A stretch of 15,775 nt of DNA from Planctomycetaceae bacterium UBA6172 (lineage in GTDB: Bacteria; Planctomycetota; Planctomycetia; Pirellulales; Pirellulaceae): the NCBI GenBank assembly GCA_002422955.1, contig DITY01000071.1, positions 91,601 to 107,375 on the forward strand, in the 5' to 3' direction. The position numbers and the translations under genes were made by a program. The notes under the pieces are model-generated. The model had not been told where the DNA came from, did not search any database, and saw only the letters and a list, made by a program, of their open reading frames with translations. Within the stretch, counting starts at the first letter, position 1. Each line of letters starts with the position of its first letter. Below, one piece after another: positions 1 through 7,031 of this stretch.

Positions 1-483
1 CCCGACATGATCCGCTATTACCTGAATGAGGAAGCGATCCTGCCGAACGTCCCGACCTACATCTGCCAACGCCCGGAAGACCGCAAGTATGTCCTGGCCC
101 ACCTGGAGGATTTGGTCGTCAAACCGGCCGGCGAGTCGGGCGGCTACGGCATGCTGATCGGTCCTCACGCGACCGCCGAACAGCGGGCCGAGTTCGCGGT
201 CAAAATTCGTCAGGACCCGCGGAACTTCATCGCCCAGCCGACACTGTCGCTGTCTCGGATGCCAACCCTGATCGACGGCGAGTTGCAGGGCCGGCACGTC
301 GATCTCCGCCCCTATATCCTGCATGGCACCCAGGACATTTGGGTGCTGCCCGGCGGGTTGACCCGCGTCGCCCTCCGCAAGGGTTCGCTGGTCGTGAACT
401 CGTCCCAAGGCGGGGGCAGCAAGGATACCTGGGTGGCCGCCGAGCCGGGACACGGCGAAGTCGATACCCACCAAGACATTTAA
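1..483 (+). CDS. Circularly permuted type 2 ATP-grasp protein, 3' end (5' truncated by window edge)
   Basis: The open frame runs in from the left edge, so only the last 160 residues are present; the first in-window ATG at 7 is internal. The visible part matches the C-terminal half of circularly permuted ATP-grasp proteins (DUF404/DUF407 type): LVVKPAGESGGYGM is the nucleotide-binding lysine/glycine stretch, HVDLRPYILHG is the family's late arginine block, and VNSSQGGGSKDTWV is the characteristic C-terminal signature. Family members are predicted carboxylate-amine/thiol ligases; the substrate is not known. The gene is followed by an alpha-E protein, its usual partner, and such pairs often also carry a transglutaminase-like gene, which is not visible here and could lie upstream. 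Family assignment is strong; the reaction is inference. Confidence 0.9.
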   Translation, partial: PDMIRYYLNEEAILPNVPTYICQRPEDRKYVLAHLEDLVVKPAGESGGYGMLIGPHATAEQRAEFAVKIRQDPRNFIAQPTLSLSRMPTLIDGELQGRHVDLRPYILHGTQDIWVLPGGLTRVALRKGSLVVNSSQGGGSKDTWVAAEPGHGEVDTHQDI

Positions 484-614
484 CTTCGACCCGACGCCCA
501 CGCCAGGGCCGCCGCTACTCAGTCGCGGCGCCTACGCCTGGCGAGCTTCGGGCAAGCTTCCGCACGGACCGCGCATCGCACTTCCGCAACCATCGCTCAG
601 CAGCCACATCGATC

Positions 615-1553
615 ATGCTTTCTCGAGTCGCCGAATCGATTTACTGGATGGCCCGCTACATCGAGCGGGCCGAGAACACGGCCCGTTTCGTCGAAGTCAC
701 GTTGAACTTGGTCCTGGATCAACCGATGGGGGTCGATCAGCCCTGGCGGCCGCTGATCAACGCGACCGGTGACGACGAGGTCTTCGACAAGTCTTATAAG
801 TCGGCGGATGGCGAATCGGCAACCCGGTTCTTGGCCTTCGACAAGGACTATGCCAACTCCGTGATCACGACGCTCCGCAATGCCCGGGAAAATGCCCGCT
901 CGATCCGCGAGTCGCTCTCGTCCGAAGCGTTCGAGCAGATCAATTCGCTGTACCACTTCGTCGATGCCGCCGCCCGCTCGTCGACCCAACTCGATTCGCC
1001 GACCGAGTTCTTCGACACGATCCGCCACCAATGCCATACGCTGACCGGCATCTTGGATGCGACAATGTCCCACGATCATGCTTGGCACTTCGCCAACATG
1101 GGGCGGTTGCTGGAGCGGGCCGACAAGACTTCCCGCATTTTGGACGTCAAGTACTTCACACTCTTGCCGACGGTCGAATCGGTCGGCACCGCGCTGGACG
1201 ACCTGCAGTGGTCGAGCCTATTGTTTTCGATCAGCGGCTTCGAGGCCTACCGCCGCGAACACCACATGATCCGCAGCGATAAGGTCGTCGATTTCTTCTT
1301 GCTCCGCCCCGAGTTCCCGCGTTCGGTCCTGTTCTGCGTCGAGAACATCGAAACCTCGCTGGCCGCGATCAGCGGCGGGGCGACCGATGAACGCCATGCC
1401 AAGCCGGCCAGCCAAGTCGCCGCGGTCCGTCAGCGGCTTCGCGAAGCCGACGCCAAGGAGATTCTCCTCGGCGGTTTGCACGAGTTCGTCGACTCCATTC
1501 AGGGCGACATGAACCGGATCGGTGATACCCTCTCCGAGACCTATTTTCTTTGA
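615..1553 (+). CDS. Alpha-E domain-containing protein (DUF403)
   Basis: A 312-residue protein starting at ATG 615, about the usual length for the family. The N-terminus MLSRVAESIYWMARYIERAE is the hallmark of alpha-E (DUF403) proteins, which are all-helical and almost always encoded beside a circularly permuted ATP-grasp gene, as here. The open frame extends upstream to 339, but that extension overlaps the ATP-grasp gene and lacks family similarity, so 615 is chosen although no clear Shine-Dalgarno site precedes it. The 131-nt gap before it contains a small GC hairpin but no obvious promoter. The pair is thought to act in peptide or amide-bond modification; the biochemical role is not established. 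Confidence 0.92.
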   Translation: MLSRVAESIYWMARYIERAENTARFVEVTLNLVLDQPMGVDQPWRPLINATGDDEVFDKSYKSADGESATRFLAFDKDYANSVITTLRNARENARSIRESLSSEAFEQINSLYHFVDAAARSSTQLDSPTEFFDTIRHQCHTLTGILDATMSHDHAWHFANMGRLLERADKTSRILDVKYFTLLPTVESVGTALDDLQWSSLLFSISGFEAYRREHHMIRSDKVVDFFLLRPEFPRSVLFCVENIETSLAAISGGATDERHAKPASQVAAVRQRLREADAKEILLGGLHEFVDSIQGDMNRIGDTLSETYFL

Positions 1554-1628
1554 TCCTGGCCCGGCCCCGCGCCCGTGGCGGGTAGCCGCCCGGCGGGGCG
1601 GACTCGTCCCGTTTTCGAGGCCACCGTC

Positions 1629-2669
1629 TTGTCCCACTCGACCGCCCCGCCCGTCGAACGCTCCCCCCGTCCGTCCGCTGTGGTCGTCCGCGCCCCGGCC
1701 AAGCTGAACCTGTTTCTGGAACTGCTCGCCAAGCGGCCGGACGGCTATCACGAACTCGAGACCGCCATGGTGCCGGTCAGTTGCTTCGACACGCTGCTGG
1801 TCCGACGCACCGCCGCGCATGCCGACGTTCGGCTGCAGACCCACTGGTGGCCATCCGCTGCCGCCTGGACCGAGGCGCTCGGGGAGGCGGCGGAACCCCT
1901 ACTGTCGATTCCCGACGACGCGACGAATCTGATCCACCGCGCCATCACCGCCGTCAAAGTCGCGTTCGGTGTCGAGTGCGGTTTCGACGTGACCGTCCGC
2001 AAACGCATCCCCGCCGGCGCGGGGATGGGCGGGGCGAGCAGCGATGCGGCAGCCGCCATCCACGCCGCCGTGATGCTCGCCGGCATTCGGACCACCGGCG
2101 AACGACTCGCCGAGATCGCCGCGGGGATCGGCAGCGATGTCCCGTTCTTCCTCGGGCCCCCCGAGCTGTTGCTCGCAAACCAGCCCCCAGCCGAATCGCC
2201 CGGTCCGACCGTCGCGATCGCGACCGGTCGCGGGGAGAAATTGGAAACCCACACCCTGCCACGGCCGCTCTGGTTTGTCGTCGGCTATCCCCGTGGCGGG
2301 CTGTCGACCGCGCGCGTCTATGCGGCTGCCCAAATCCCGCAGCAACCCGTGCGGGTCGGGAAATTTCTCGACGCGTTGACAGCGGGCTCTTTCGCTGCGT
2401 TACACTCGTGCATGTTGAACCGATTGTCGCACCCAGCGAGACTCCTTTCGCCTGTCGTTGGCGATCTCCTGTCGTTGATGGAAGCGAACGGCTTGGCCCC
2501 TGCCATGATGACCGGCAGCGGCTCGGCTTGCTTCGCGCTCTGTGAAAATCAGGAACAAGCCCGACAGCGCGGACAACGGCTCGGCGAGGCGTGGGCACGA
2601 CAGGGCTCCGCGGGCAAAGTGCTGGTGCTGTCCAGCGTGTCGCCGCGGCCCCGGTTCCGCTGGGCATGA
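1629..2669 (+). CDS. ispE: 4-diphosphocytidyl-2-C-methyl-D-erythritol kinase
   Basis: GHMP-superfamily kinase of the non-mevalonate (MEP) isoprenoid pathway; it phosphorylates the 2-hydroxyl of CDP-methylerythritol using ATP in the cytoplasm. Visible motifs: APAKLNLFLELLAKRPDGYH near residues 22-41 with the conserved Lys and GYH; the glycine-rich ATP loop PAGAGMGGASSDAAAAI at about 128-144; GSDVPFF soon after; and the C-terminal GHMP motif MTGSGSACFAL at about 294. About 346 residues, longer than the usual 280-300 because of an N-terminal tail and internal insertions. I prefer TTG 1629 because GAGG lies 8 nt upstream; GTG 1575 has no such site and GTG 1680 would sit right before the kinase core. 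The neighbour spoVG homologue repeats an ispE-spoVG proximity also known in Firmicutes. Confidence 0.93.
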   Translation: MSHSTAPPVERSPRPSAVVVRAPAKLNLFLELLAKRPDGYHELETAMVPVSCFDTLLVRRTAAHADVRLQTHWWPSAAAWTEALGEAAEPLLSIPDDATNLIHRAITAVKVAFGVECGFDVTVRKRIPAGAGMGGASSDAAAAIHAAVMLAGIRTTGERLAEIAAGIGSDVPFFLGPPELLLANQPPAESPGPTVAIATGRGEKLETHTLPRPLWFVVGYPRGGLSTARVYAAAQIPQQPVRVGKFLDALTAGSFAALHSCMLNRLSHPARLLSPVVGDLLSLMEANGLAPAMMTGSGSACFALCENQEQARQRGQRLGEAWARQGSAGKVLVLSSVSPRPRFRWA

Positions 2670-2692
2670 GACAGACTGACAGACTGACAGAC
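2670..2692. repeat. Short tandem repeat, 8-bp unit GACAGACT, about 2.9 copies
   Basis: Directly after the ispE stop codon the 8-base unit GACAGACT occurs twice, followed by a third copy missing its last base. It is non-coding on the plus strand and perfectly regular, so slippage-prone. Confidence 0.9.
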
Positions 2693-2705
2693 GGGAAGTA
2701 AGGCG

Positions 2706-2840
2706 GGCCGGGTGCAAGCCTGGCCGGGTATGAGGTAGACATCGCAGGCAAGACCGGCAACGAGGAACCGACTACGGCAAGTCGGCACGCCCGCCGCGCC
2801 GCGGCGGACACCGTCCGACTCAAGGGAGCCGCCCGGGCGG
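2706..2840 (+). other. Structured leader between ispE and spoVG
   Basis: The 267-nt gap between ispE and spoVG carries several potential hairpins. They are GGCCGGG/CCTGGCC (2706-2712 with 2719-2725, one G-U), CCGAC/GTCGG (2768-2772 with 2781-2785), CCGCCGC/GCGGCGG (2791-2797 with 2801-2807, loop GCC), and the perfect palindrome CCGCCCGGGCGG (2829-2840). GTCGG at 2781-2785 can pair instead with CCGAC at 2815-2819, which would enclose the third hairpin. No T-tract follows any of them, so a simple intrinsic terminator is unlikely. I do not recognise a known RNA family; a regulatory leader is inference, and high GC alone produces some of these pairings. Confidence 0.35.
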
Positions 2841-2921
2841 AGTGGACGCGACCGCACCCGATCCGAACAGATCCGAGCCAACGCCAAGCGAGGTTTGATC
2901 GCCTCGCTACCACCTACGGTT

Positions 2922-2927
2922 AGGGAG
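2922..2927 (+). promoter_or_regulatory. Ribosome binding site that sets the spoVG start
   Basis: AGGGAG lies 9 nt before GTG 2937. This favours the GTG start over the upstream in-frame ATG-like start at 2895 and gives an N-terminus that matches SpoVG (MEVTEVRI). Confidence 0.75.
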
Positions 2928-2936
2928 CAGCGAACC

Positions 2937-3671
2937 GTGGAAGTGACCGAAGTCCGAATCAAGCTGATGGAAGGGAGCGAGGACCGCTTGCGGGCGTTCT
3001 GCAGCATCACCTTCGACCACTGCTTCGTCATCCGTGATCTAAAAATCATCGATGGCCTCAGCGGTCCCTTCGTCGCGATGCCGAGCCGGAAGTTGTCGGC
3101 CCATTGCCACCGCTGCCATTACAAAAATCACCTCCGCGCCGCCTTCTGCAATCAATGCGGCACGAAACTGAAAGCCCAACTCCACACCGACTCGCCTCAA
3201 AAACTGTACGCCGATGTCGCCCACCCGGTGAACAGCGAATGCCGTGAGAAGATTTCCGCCAGCGTGTTGCTGGAGTTCGCGCAGGAGTTGGCCCGATCCG
3301 CCGAACCGGGCTACCGCTCGCGATACGACGACGATTTCGAGGCGATCTCGGAATCATCGGATGACCTGTTCGCCGCCAAGCCACGTGGCGAGTCTTCCCC
3401 GGCCGAGAATCATGCCCCAAGTCCGCCGCCGGTCACTCGGGTCGATCCGCCACAACCGCTCGGGCCGCCCCGCGGCCAACCACACCCGGCGCGGCCCCTT
3501 CCCGAAGCGAGCCCACGGCGCGAACCGCCAGCGATGACCCCGGCACCACGTCGAGATTTGCCGGACAAATCGCGAGAACTCCCCGCCGCGGTTCGGGGTG
3601 GCGAAAGCGAAGCACCCCGCACCCACCGGCATGAGGCCGCGGACGGTTTCGGCGCCGGTATCTTTGACTAG
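2937..3671 (+). CDS. spoVG: SpoVG-family protein with zinc-ribbon insert and proline-rich tail
   Basis: A 244-residue protein, far longer than typical SpoVG (about 85-100). Residues 1-52 give the SpoVG N-terminal half (MEVTEVRIKL, then DLKIIDGLSGPFVAMPSRK). At about 53-88 an insert carries C57-x2-C60 and C71-x2-C74, a four-cysteine zinc ribbon. The SpoVG fold resumes at about 90-115 (YADVAHPVNSECREKI). From about 120 onward the protein is acidic, then rich in Pro, Arg and Ala and probably disordered. SpoVG proteins are site-specific nucleic-acid binding regulators (septation and sporulation in Bacillus); the role in this organism is unknown. Start GTG 2937 is set by the RBS. It converges with the minus-strand nucleotidyltransferase gene and overlaps its stop by 4 nt. 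Confidence 0.88.
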   Translation: MEVTEVRIKLMEGSEDRLRAFCSITFDHCFVIRDLKIIDGLSGPFVAMPSRKLSAHCHRCHYKNHLRAAFCNQCGTKLKAQLHTDSPQKLYADVAHPVNSECREKISASVLLEFAQELARSAEPGYRSRYDDDFEAISESSDDLFAAKPRGESSPAENHAPSPPPVTRVDPPQPLGPPRGQPHPARPLPEASPRREPPAMTPAPRRDLPDKSRELPAAVRGGESEAPRTHRHEAADGFGAGIFD

Positions 3672-4921
3672 CCGTTCGACTCCCGCCGGAGCAGGCTTTC
3701 GGCGATCGAGATCCCCTCGGAAACGGTCGCGATCTGCCCGTCCAATTGGGCCGCCCGTACCGCGGCCAAGGCGCTCTTGAAATTCGGCCCCGGGCGATGG
3801 CCCAACTCGATCAAGGTTTGCCCGGTCACCCAATATGCCGGGTCCAAACGTTCGGGCGGCCAGTTCGCGATCCGCTGATGACACTGATCGATGCCCGTCC
3901 GCGAAACGCCCGTGCTGATCGCCCAAGCCTCCGCTGCGGCCAGCGTCGTGTTCCGATAACGCTGGATCAGCACCGGTTGAACGACCGACCAAGGCAAGCG
4001 GTCTGCCTGGACGACGATGTCCCGGTGTCGAATCGCTTCGCCCACCGCCTCGCGTTCTTCCGTCGACCAGCGCCATGCCTCCGACAACCTTTCGACCGTC
4101 CGCCGCGGATCGGCCGACGTCGCCCCGCAGATCGCGGCCACGCAAGCCACAAAGTCCGGCGGCTGGACCGCGCCCGCCAAACGGGTCGCCATCGCCAGGC
4201 CTTCCGGCGTCTCCTCCAGGTCCGGCCAAATGACCCGCAGCAGCCCTGTGTCGGCCAACAGTTCGATCGCGATCGGTGCCCCGTGGCTGCCGAGCATCCG
4301 CCGCATCTCCGCCCCGATCCGTTCGCCGCTGGTCACGGTCACCTGAGCGGCGAATTGGCGGATCGCCGCCGCCGTCGGCCCATCGATCTTGAAACCGAGC
4401 ATCGCGGCGAAGCGGATCGCGCGGAGCATCCGCAACTTGTCTTCGCCGATTCGCAGGTTGGGGTCACCGATCGCCCGTACGATACGGCTCGCCAAATCGG
4501 CCCTGCCCCCGACGAAATCGACGACGACATCGGCGACTGGGTCGTAGAACAACCCGTTGATCGTGTAGTCCCGGCGACGGGCATCCCCTTCGGCGTTGCC
4601 GTAACGCACATGGTCTGGACGCCGCCCGTCACTGTAGGTCCCGTCGCAGCGGAAGGTCGCGACCTCCGTCGGCGACGGCCCTTCCCCCTGCACCCCGATC
4701 ACCCCGAACGAAGCCCCGAACGCCAACGTCCGCCGCTGCCCGAACAGCTCTCGAACGGCCTCGGGCGTCGCGTCGGTCGCGACGTCAAAATCCTTCGGCG
4801 CCAGCCCCAGCAGCCCATCGCGGACGCAGCCCCCGGCTAGATAGGCCACGAAGCCTGCCGCTTGGAGCCGGCGGACGATCCGGAGCGCGTCAGCGGCCGG
4901 AAGGGAGGTAAAATCGAACAA
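3668..4921 (-). CDS. CCA-adding enzyme / poly(A) polymerase-family tRNA nucleotidyltransferase
   Basis: Class II nucleotidyltransferase that adds nucleotides to RNA 3' ends, most likely the CCA end of tRNA. Visible in the 417-residue form: AGGCVRDGLLG at about 29-39 (GG-x-VRD) followed by the metal-binding DFD at 44-46; RRDYTINGLFYD at about 116-127; and the nucleotide-recognition helix EDKLRMLRAIRFA at 160-172. A helical neck, body and tail region follows. These are shared by CCA-adding enzymes and PcnB-type poly(A) polymerases, and sequence alone does not separate them safely, so no symbol is given. The start is uncertain: TTG 4921 gives the family-like N-terminus FDFTSLPAADALRIV and leaves about 94 bp for divergent promoters, while ATG 5017 would add 32 unusual residues and overlap the Nudix start. 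Confidence 0.9.
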   Translation of the reverse strand: MFDFTSLPAADALRIVRRLQAAGFVAYLAGGCVRDGLLGLAPKDFDVATDATPEAVRELFGQRRTLAFGASFGVIGVQGEGPSPTEVATFRCDGTYSDGRRPDHVRYGNAEGDARRRDYTINGLFYDPVADVVVDFVGGRADLASRIVRAIGDPNLRIGEDKLRMLRAIRFAAMLGFKIDGPTAAAIRQFAAQVTVTSGERIGAEMRRMLGSHGAPIAIELLADTGLLRVIWPDLEETPEGLAMATRLAGAVQPPDFVACVAAICGATSADPRRTVERLSEAWRWSTEEREAVGEAIRHRDIVVQADRLPWSVVQPVLIQRYRNTTLAAAEAWAISTGVSRTGIDQCHQRIANWPPERLDPAYWVTGQTLIELGHRPGPNFKSALAAVRAAQLDGQIATVSEGISIAESLLRRESNG

Positions 4922-5015
4922 CCCGGCAACTCTCGGGGGGTGGGTGTCTGCAAAACTGCCTCGGGATTCATTACATTCTGAACATGTACCGCCAGCGACG
5001 TAACCAGGGTAGCCC

Positions 5016-5462
5016 ATGAACATGAATCGCCCTAAACCATTCGTCAAAGGTAAACGCGGTGTTGTCGGGGTGATGCTCCGCGGTGATAAGCTGTTGACCA
5101 TCCGCCGCAGCCAGTGGGTCACCGCCCCCGGCAAACTCTGCCTCCCCGGCGGCACGATCGAAGAAGGCGAGACCGAAGAGCAAGCCTTGGTCCGCGAAAT
5201 GCAAGAGGAACTGTCGATCCAGGTCGTCCCCGTCCACTGCTGCTGGCGGAGCGTGACGCCCTGGGGAACCAAACTCGCGTTTTGGTGGGCCAATCTGGAT
5301 GAGGCCGCTGAACCGTTGCCCGATGTCCATGAAGTCGCCGAGTTCTACTGGATGGACCATCGCGAAATTCACGTCGCCACCGAAGTCCTCCCCAGCCTGC
5401 CGCGATTCATCGAAGCGTGGCGAGGAGGCGAAGTCAACTTGCCACAGATTTGGCAGTTCTGA
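5016..5462 (+). CDS. Nudix hydrolase
   Basis: A 148-residue single-domain Nudix protein, which hydrolyses a nucleoside diphosphate linked to another group; the substrate cannot be told from sequence. The Nudix box spans residues 46-68: G46, E52, then REMQEELSI at 60-68, giving the R-E-x-x-E-E metal-binding core. The family's penultimate Gly of the box is Ser67. The start ATG 5016 has AGGG about 6 nt upstream; ATG 5022 (MNMN) is a close alternative. It is divergent from the tRNA nucleotidyltransferase gene and followed after 31 nt by the DUF1805 gene, so the two are probably co-transcribed. Confidence 0.92.
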   Translation: MNMNRPKPFVKGKRGVVGVMLRGDKLLTIRRSQWVTAPGKLCLPGGTIEEGETEEQALVREMQEELSIQVVPVHCCWRSVTPWGTKLAFWWANLDEAAEPLPDVHEVAEFYWMDHREIHVATEVLPSLPRFIEAWRGGEVNLPQIWQF

Positions 5463-5493
5463 CCCCATCGAATCACCGCCGGAAAACCCGCCC

Positions 5494-5823
5494 ATGATCC
5501 CCGGACTCACCGCCGATCAGCATGTGATCGAGACCCCCGACGGCCCGGTCGTGGCGTCCCAATATGCCTGGGCGGGCGGCCAGTATTGCGCGCTGCACAC
5601 GCCCCGCGGGATCGTCGGCTGCGGAATCTACGACCTGAAGTGCGCCGACGATTTTGACCTCGCGGTCGCGATCGCCCGCGGTACCCCCAGCCATCCGCTG
5701 CGGACCGGCGAGGACCTGCTGGACGCGAAGATTGTCGGCGTCAGCCGCCGTGCCGCCACGCTGGGCATCGCGCCCGGCATGACCGGTCGCGAAGCGCTGG
5801 CCCGTCTGCTCGCCCAACCCTAA
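5494..5823 (+). CDS. DUF1805 (YunC-like) protein
   Basis: A 109-residue protein starting at ATG 5494. The segment TPRGIVGCGIYDLKCADDFDLAVAIARG (residues 36-63 in outline: Gly-rich strand, Cys43 and Cys50, then an acidic helix) and the closing GVSRRAATLGIAPGMTGREAL match the small DUF1805/YunC family, whose members are about 100 residues and of unknown function. The open frame upstream of 5494 overlaps the Nudix gene and is ignored. It follows the Nudix gene by 31 nt with only a weak GCCGGA-like site before it. Family assignment is from recalled motif pattern and not from an alignment. Confidence 0.8.
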   Translation: MIPGLTADQHVIETPDGPVVASQYAWAGGQYCALHTPRGIVGCGIYDLKCADDFDLAVAIARGTPSHPLRTGEDLLDAKIVGVSRRAATLGIAPGMTGREALARLLAQP

Positions 5824-5836
5824 CTTTCACACGCTC

Positions 5837-5852
5837 GCGGTCTTGTGACCGC
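5837..5852. repeat. Intergenic hairpin, 6-bp perfect stem
   Basis: GCGGTC, loop TTGT, GACCGC lies 14 nt after the DUF1805 stop. No T-tract follows, so it is at best a weak terminator. It could instead be a small genome-dispersed palindrome; one copy is seen here. Confidence 0.45.
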
Positions 5853-5918
5853 TACCCCGCGCTGCGCTGGCGGACGGGTGGCCTGCTTCCTGCCCCAGAT
5901 ACCCTCATCGAGTTCATC

Positions 5919-6458
5919 ATGCCCGATCCCGCCGACCGCCCGCTGCTCGGTAAGCGAGTTCTGATCTTCACCGGCGATATCTACGAAGACCTCGAACTGT
6001 GGTATCCGAAGCTCCGCTTAGAAGAAGCCGGCGCGACCACGACGCTGGCGGGCAACCAAACCAAAACCAAGTACGAGGGCAAGAACGGCTATCCCTGCGT
6101 GTCCGACGCGGCGATCGACGACATGCAGGCCGGCGATTTCGATGCGCTCGTCGTACCCGGCGGCTTCATGCCCGACAAGTTGCGACGTGACCCGAAAGTG
6201 CTGCAATTGGTGCGTGATTTCCACGCCGCCGGCAAACCGATCGCCGCGATCTGTCACGGCGGGTGGATCCCGATCTCCGCCGGCGTCTACCGCGGCGTTC
6301 GCGTCACCGGTTCCCCGGGGATCAAGGACGACCTGATCAATGCGGGCGGTCTGTACGAAGACGCATCGGTCATCGTCGACCGCAATCACGTCTCCAGCCG
6401 CAAGCCCGACGACCTCCCCGATTTCTGCCGCGAACTAATCCGCTTGATGATCGGCTAG
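5919..6458 (+). CDS. DJ-1/PfpI family protein (class I glutamine amidotransferase-like)
   Basis: A 179-residue cytoplasmic protein covering a complete DJ-1/PfpI domain. The N-terminal GKRVLIFTGDIYEDLELWYP (residues 11-30) holds the acidic residue that pairs with the active cysteine; DALVVPGGFMPDKLRRD (75-91) is the family glycine turn; AAICHGGW (109-116) is the nucleophile elbow with Cys112 and His113. The region near HVSSRKPDDLPDFCREL is the usual C-terminal segment. Members include peptidase-like and deglycase- or chaperone-type proteins, so the precise activity is open. Start ATG 5919 is the first in-frame ATG, without a strong Shine-Dalgarno site. It lies 95 nt after the DUF1805 gene on the same strand. 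Confidence 0.93.
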   Translation: MPDPADRPLLGKRVLIFTGDIYEDLELWYPKLRLEEAGATTTLAGNQTKTKYEGKNGYPCVSDAAIDDMQAGDFDALVVPGGFMPDKLRRDPKVLQLVRDFHAAGKPIAAICHGGWIPISAGVYRGVRVTGSPGIKDDLINAGGLYEDASVIVDRNHVSSRKPDDLPDFCRELIRLMIG

Positions 6459-6483
6459 CTATCGCCCTGCTTTGCCGACAGGT

Positions 6484-6530
6484 AGGAGTCACGGTGCTCC
6501 CTAATCCGGCCGAATTTCATCGTGACTCCT
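6484..6530. repeat. Inverted repeat, 12-bp arms with 23-nt loop
   Basis: AGGAGTCACGGT at 6484-6495 pairs with ATCGTGACTCCT at 6519-6530, with ten perfect outer pairs, one G-U and one more pair. It begins 26 nt after the PfpI stop. A run TTTTT occurs 17 nt beyond the right arm, too far for a classical terminator. It could act as a transcript-end structure for the PfpI gene or be a relic of an element. Confidence 0.55.
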
Positions 6531-6913
6531 TCGCGAAGTACGCCGTAGCTTTTTGGCACAGCGCGGGCGTTGCCCCTGAAGCGAATCGGAAGCAGCCGCG
6601 TGCCAAGTCGCGACCCACGAACGGGTGGACGATGGATTCGCGGGATATCTAGGCATGAGTGCTGTCGGCCTGATGCGAGAACGCTGGCGTGAAGGGCCTC
6701 GGCCGATGCCGGGTGAGATTTCCGCCAGTTCTAGGCCGGAAAGTGGCTCGTCGATTTCGATTGCTTGCCATGGTTGGCGAAGGCGACTCACCAGCCCGCC
6801 CCCGCGCCGAATGCCGACGCGATTGAAATGAAGCCGGCATAGGTAAGAAAACCGGCAGAAATCAGGGAAGTCGGGAAAGGTTCCGCGAAAAAATGATATT
6901 TTCTGGAAATTGC

Positions 6914-6942
6914 TTGACTGCAGATTAGATCGCCGTTAGACA
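6914..6942 (+). promoter_or_regulatory. Candidate sigma-70-type promoter for the surface gene block
   Basis: TTGACT at 6914-6919 (5 of 6 to the -35 consensus) and TAGACA at 6937-6942 (3 of 6 to the -10 consensus) are 17 nt apart in an AT-richer stretch. The pair is about 90 nt upstream of the DUF1559 start. The -10 match is poor, so this is tentative. Confidence 0.3.
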
Positions 6943-7031
6943 GTCTTTAAGGTGCGTTAATGGTCCCGTGATTTCTTCGCTGGGCCTGAGTGTGCTGCCT
7001 CTTTTCCTACCTCGTTTTAAGGGAGCTTGTG

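Larger units (their letters stand above)
6459..7031. other. Gene-poor region upstream of the pilin-like gene
   Basis: No convincing gene in 573 nt. Short open frames on either strand (for example 6625-6831 plus and 6501-6791 minus) lack recognisable domains and overlap each other. The region contains a long inverted repeat near its left end (6484-6530), a stretch of lower GC from about 6840 to 7020, and a candidate promoter at 6914-6942 ahead of the DUF1559 gene. A decayed gene or element cannot be excluded. Confidence 0.6.

Noticed and set aside
2706..2840. Known structural RNA (RNase P, SRP, tmRNA or a common riboswitch) in the spoVG leader
   Set aside because: None of the conserved core sequences of these RNAs that I could recall is present.
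1954..2913. Minus-strand open frame of 319 codons opposite ispE
   Set aside because: It is antisense to a motif-complete ispE; its translation is Arg/Ser/Pro-rich with no domain, as expected for a high-GC shadow frame.
3746..4840. Plus-strand open frame of 364 codons opposite the tRNA nucleotidyltransferase
   Set aside because: It is fully antisense to a gene with all catalytic motifs; its translation is Arg/Pro/Asp-rich without a recognisable fold.
6454..6466. 13-bp match CTAGCTATCGCCC between this site and 14414-14426
   Set aside because: Both span unrelated gene ends and a 13-mer match is expected by chance about once or twice in a window this size.
6501..6831. Short open frames in the gene-poor region before the pilin-like gene
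   Set aside because: They overlap on opposite strands, lack ribosome binding sites and show no recognisable domain.
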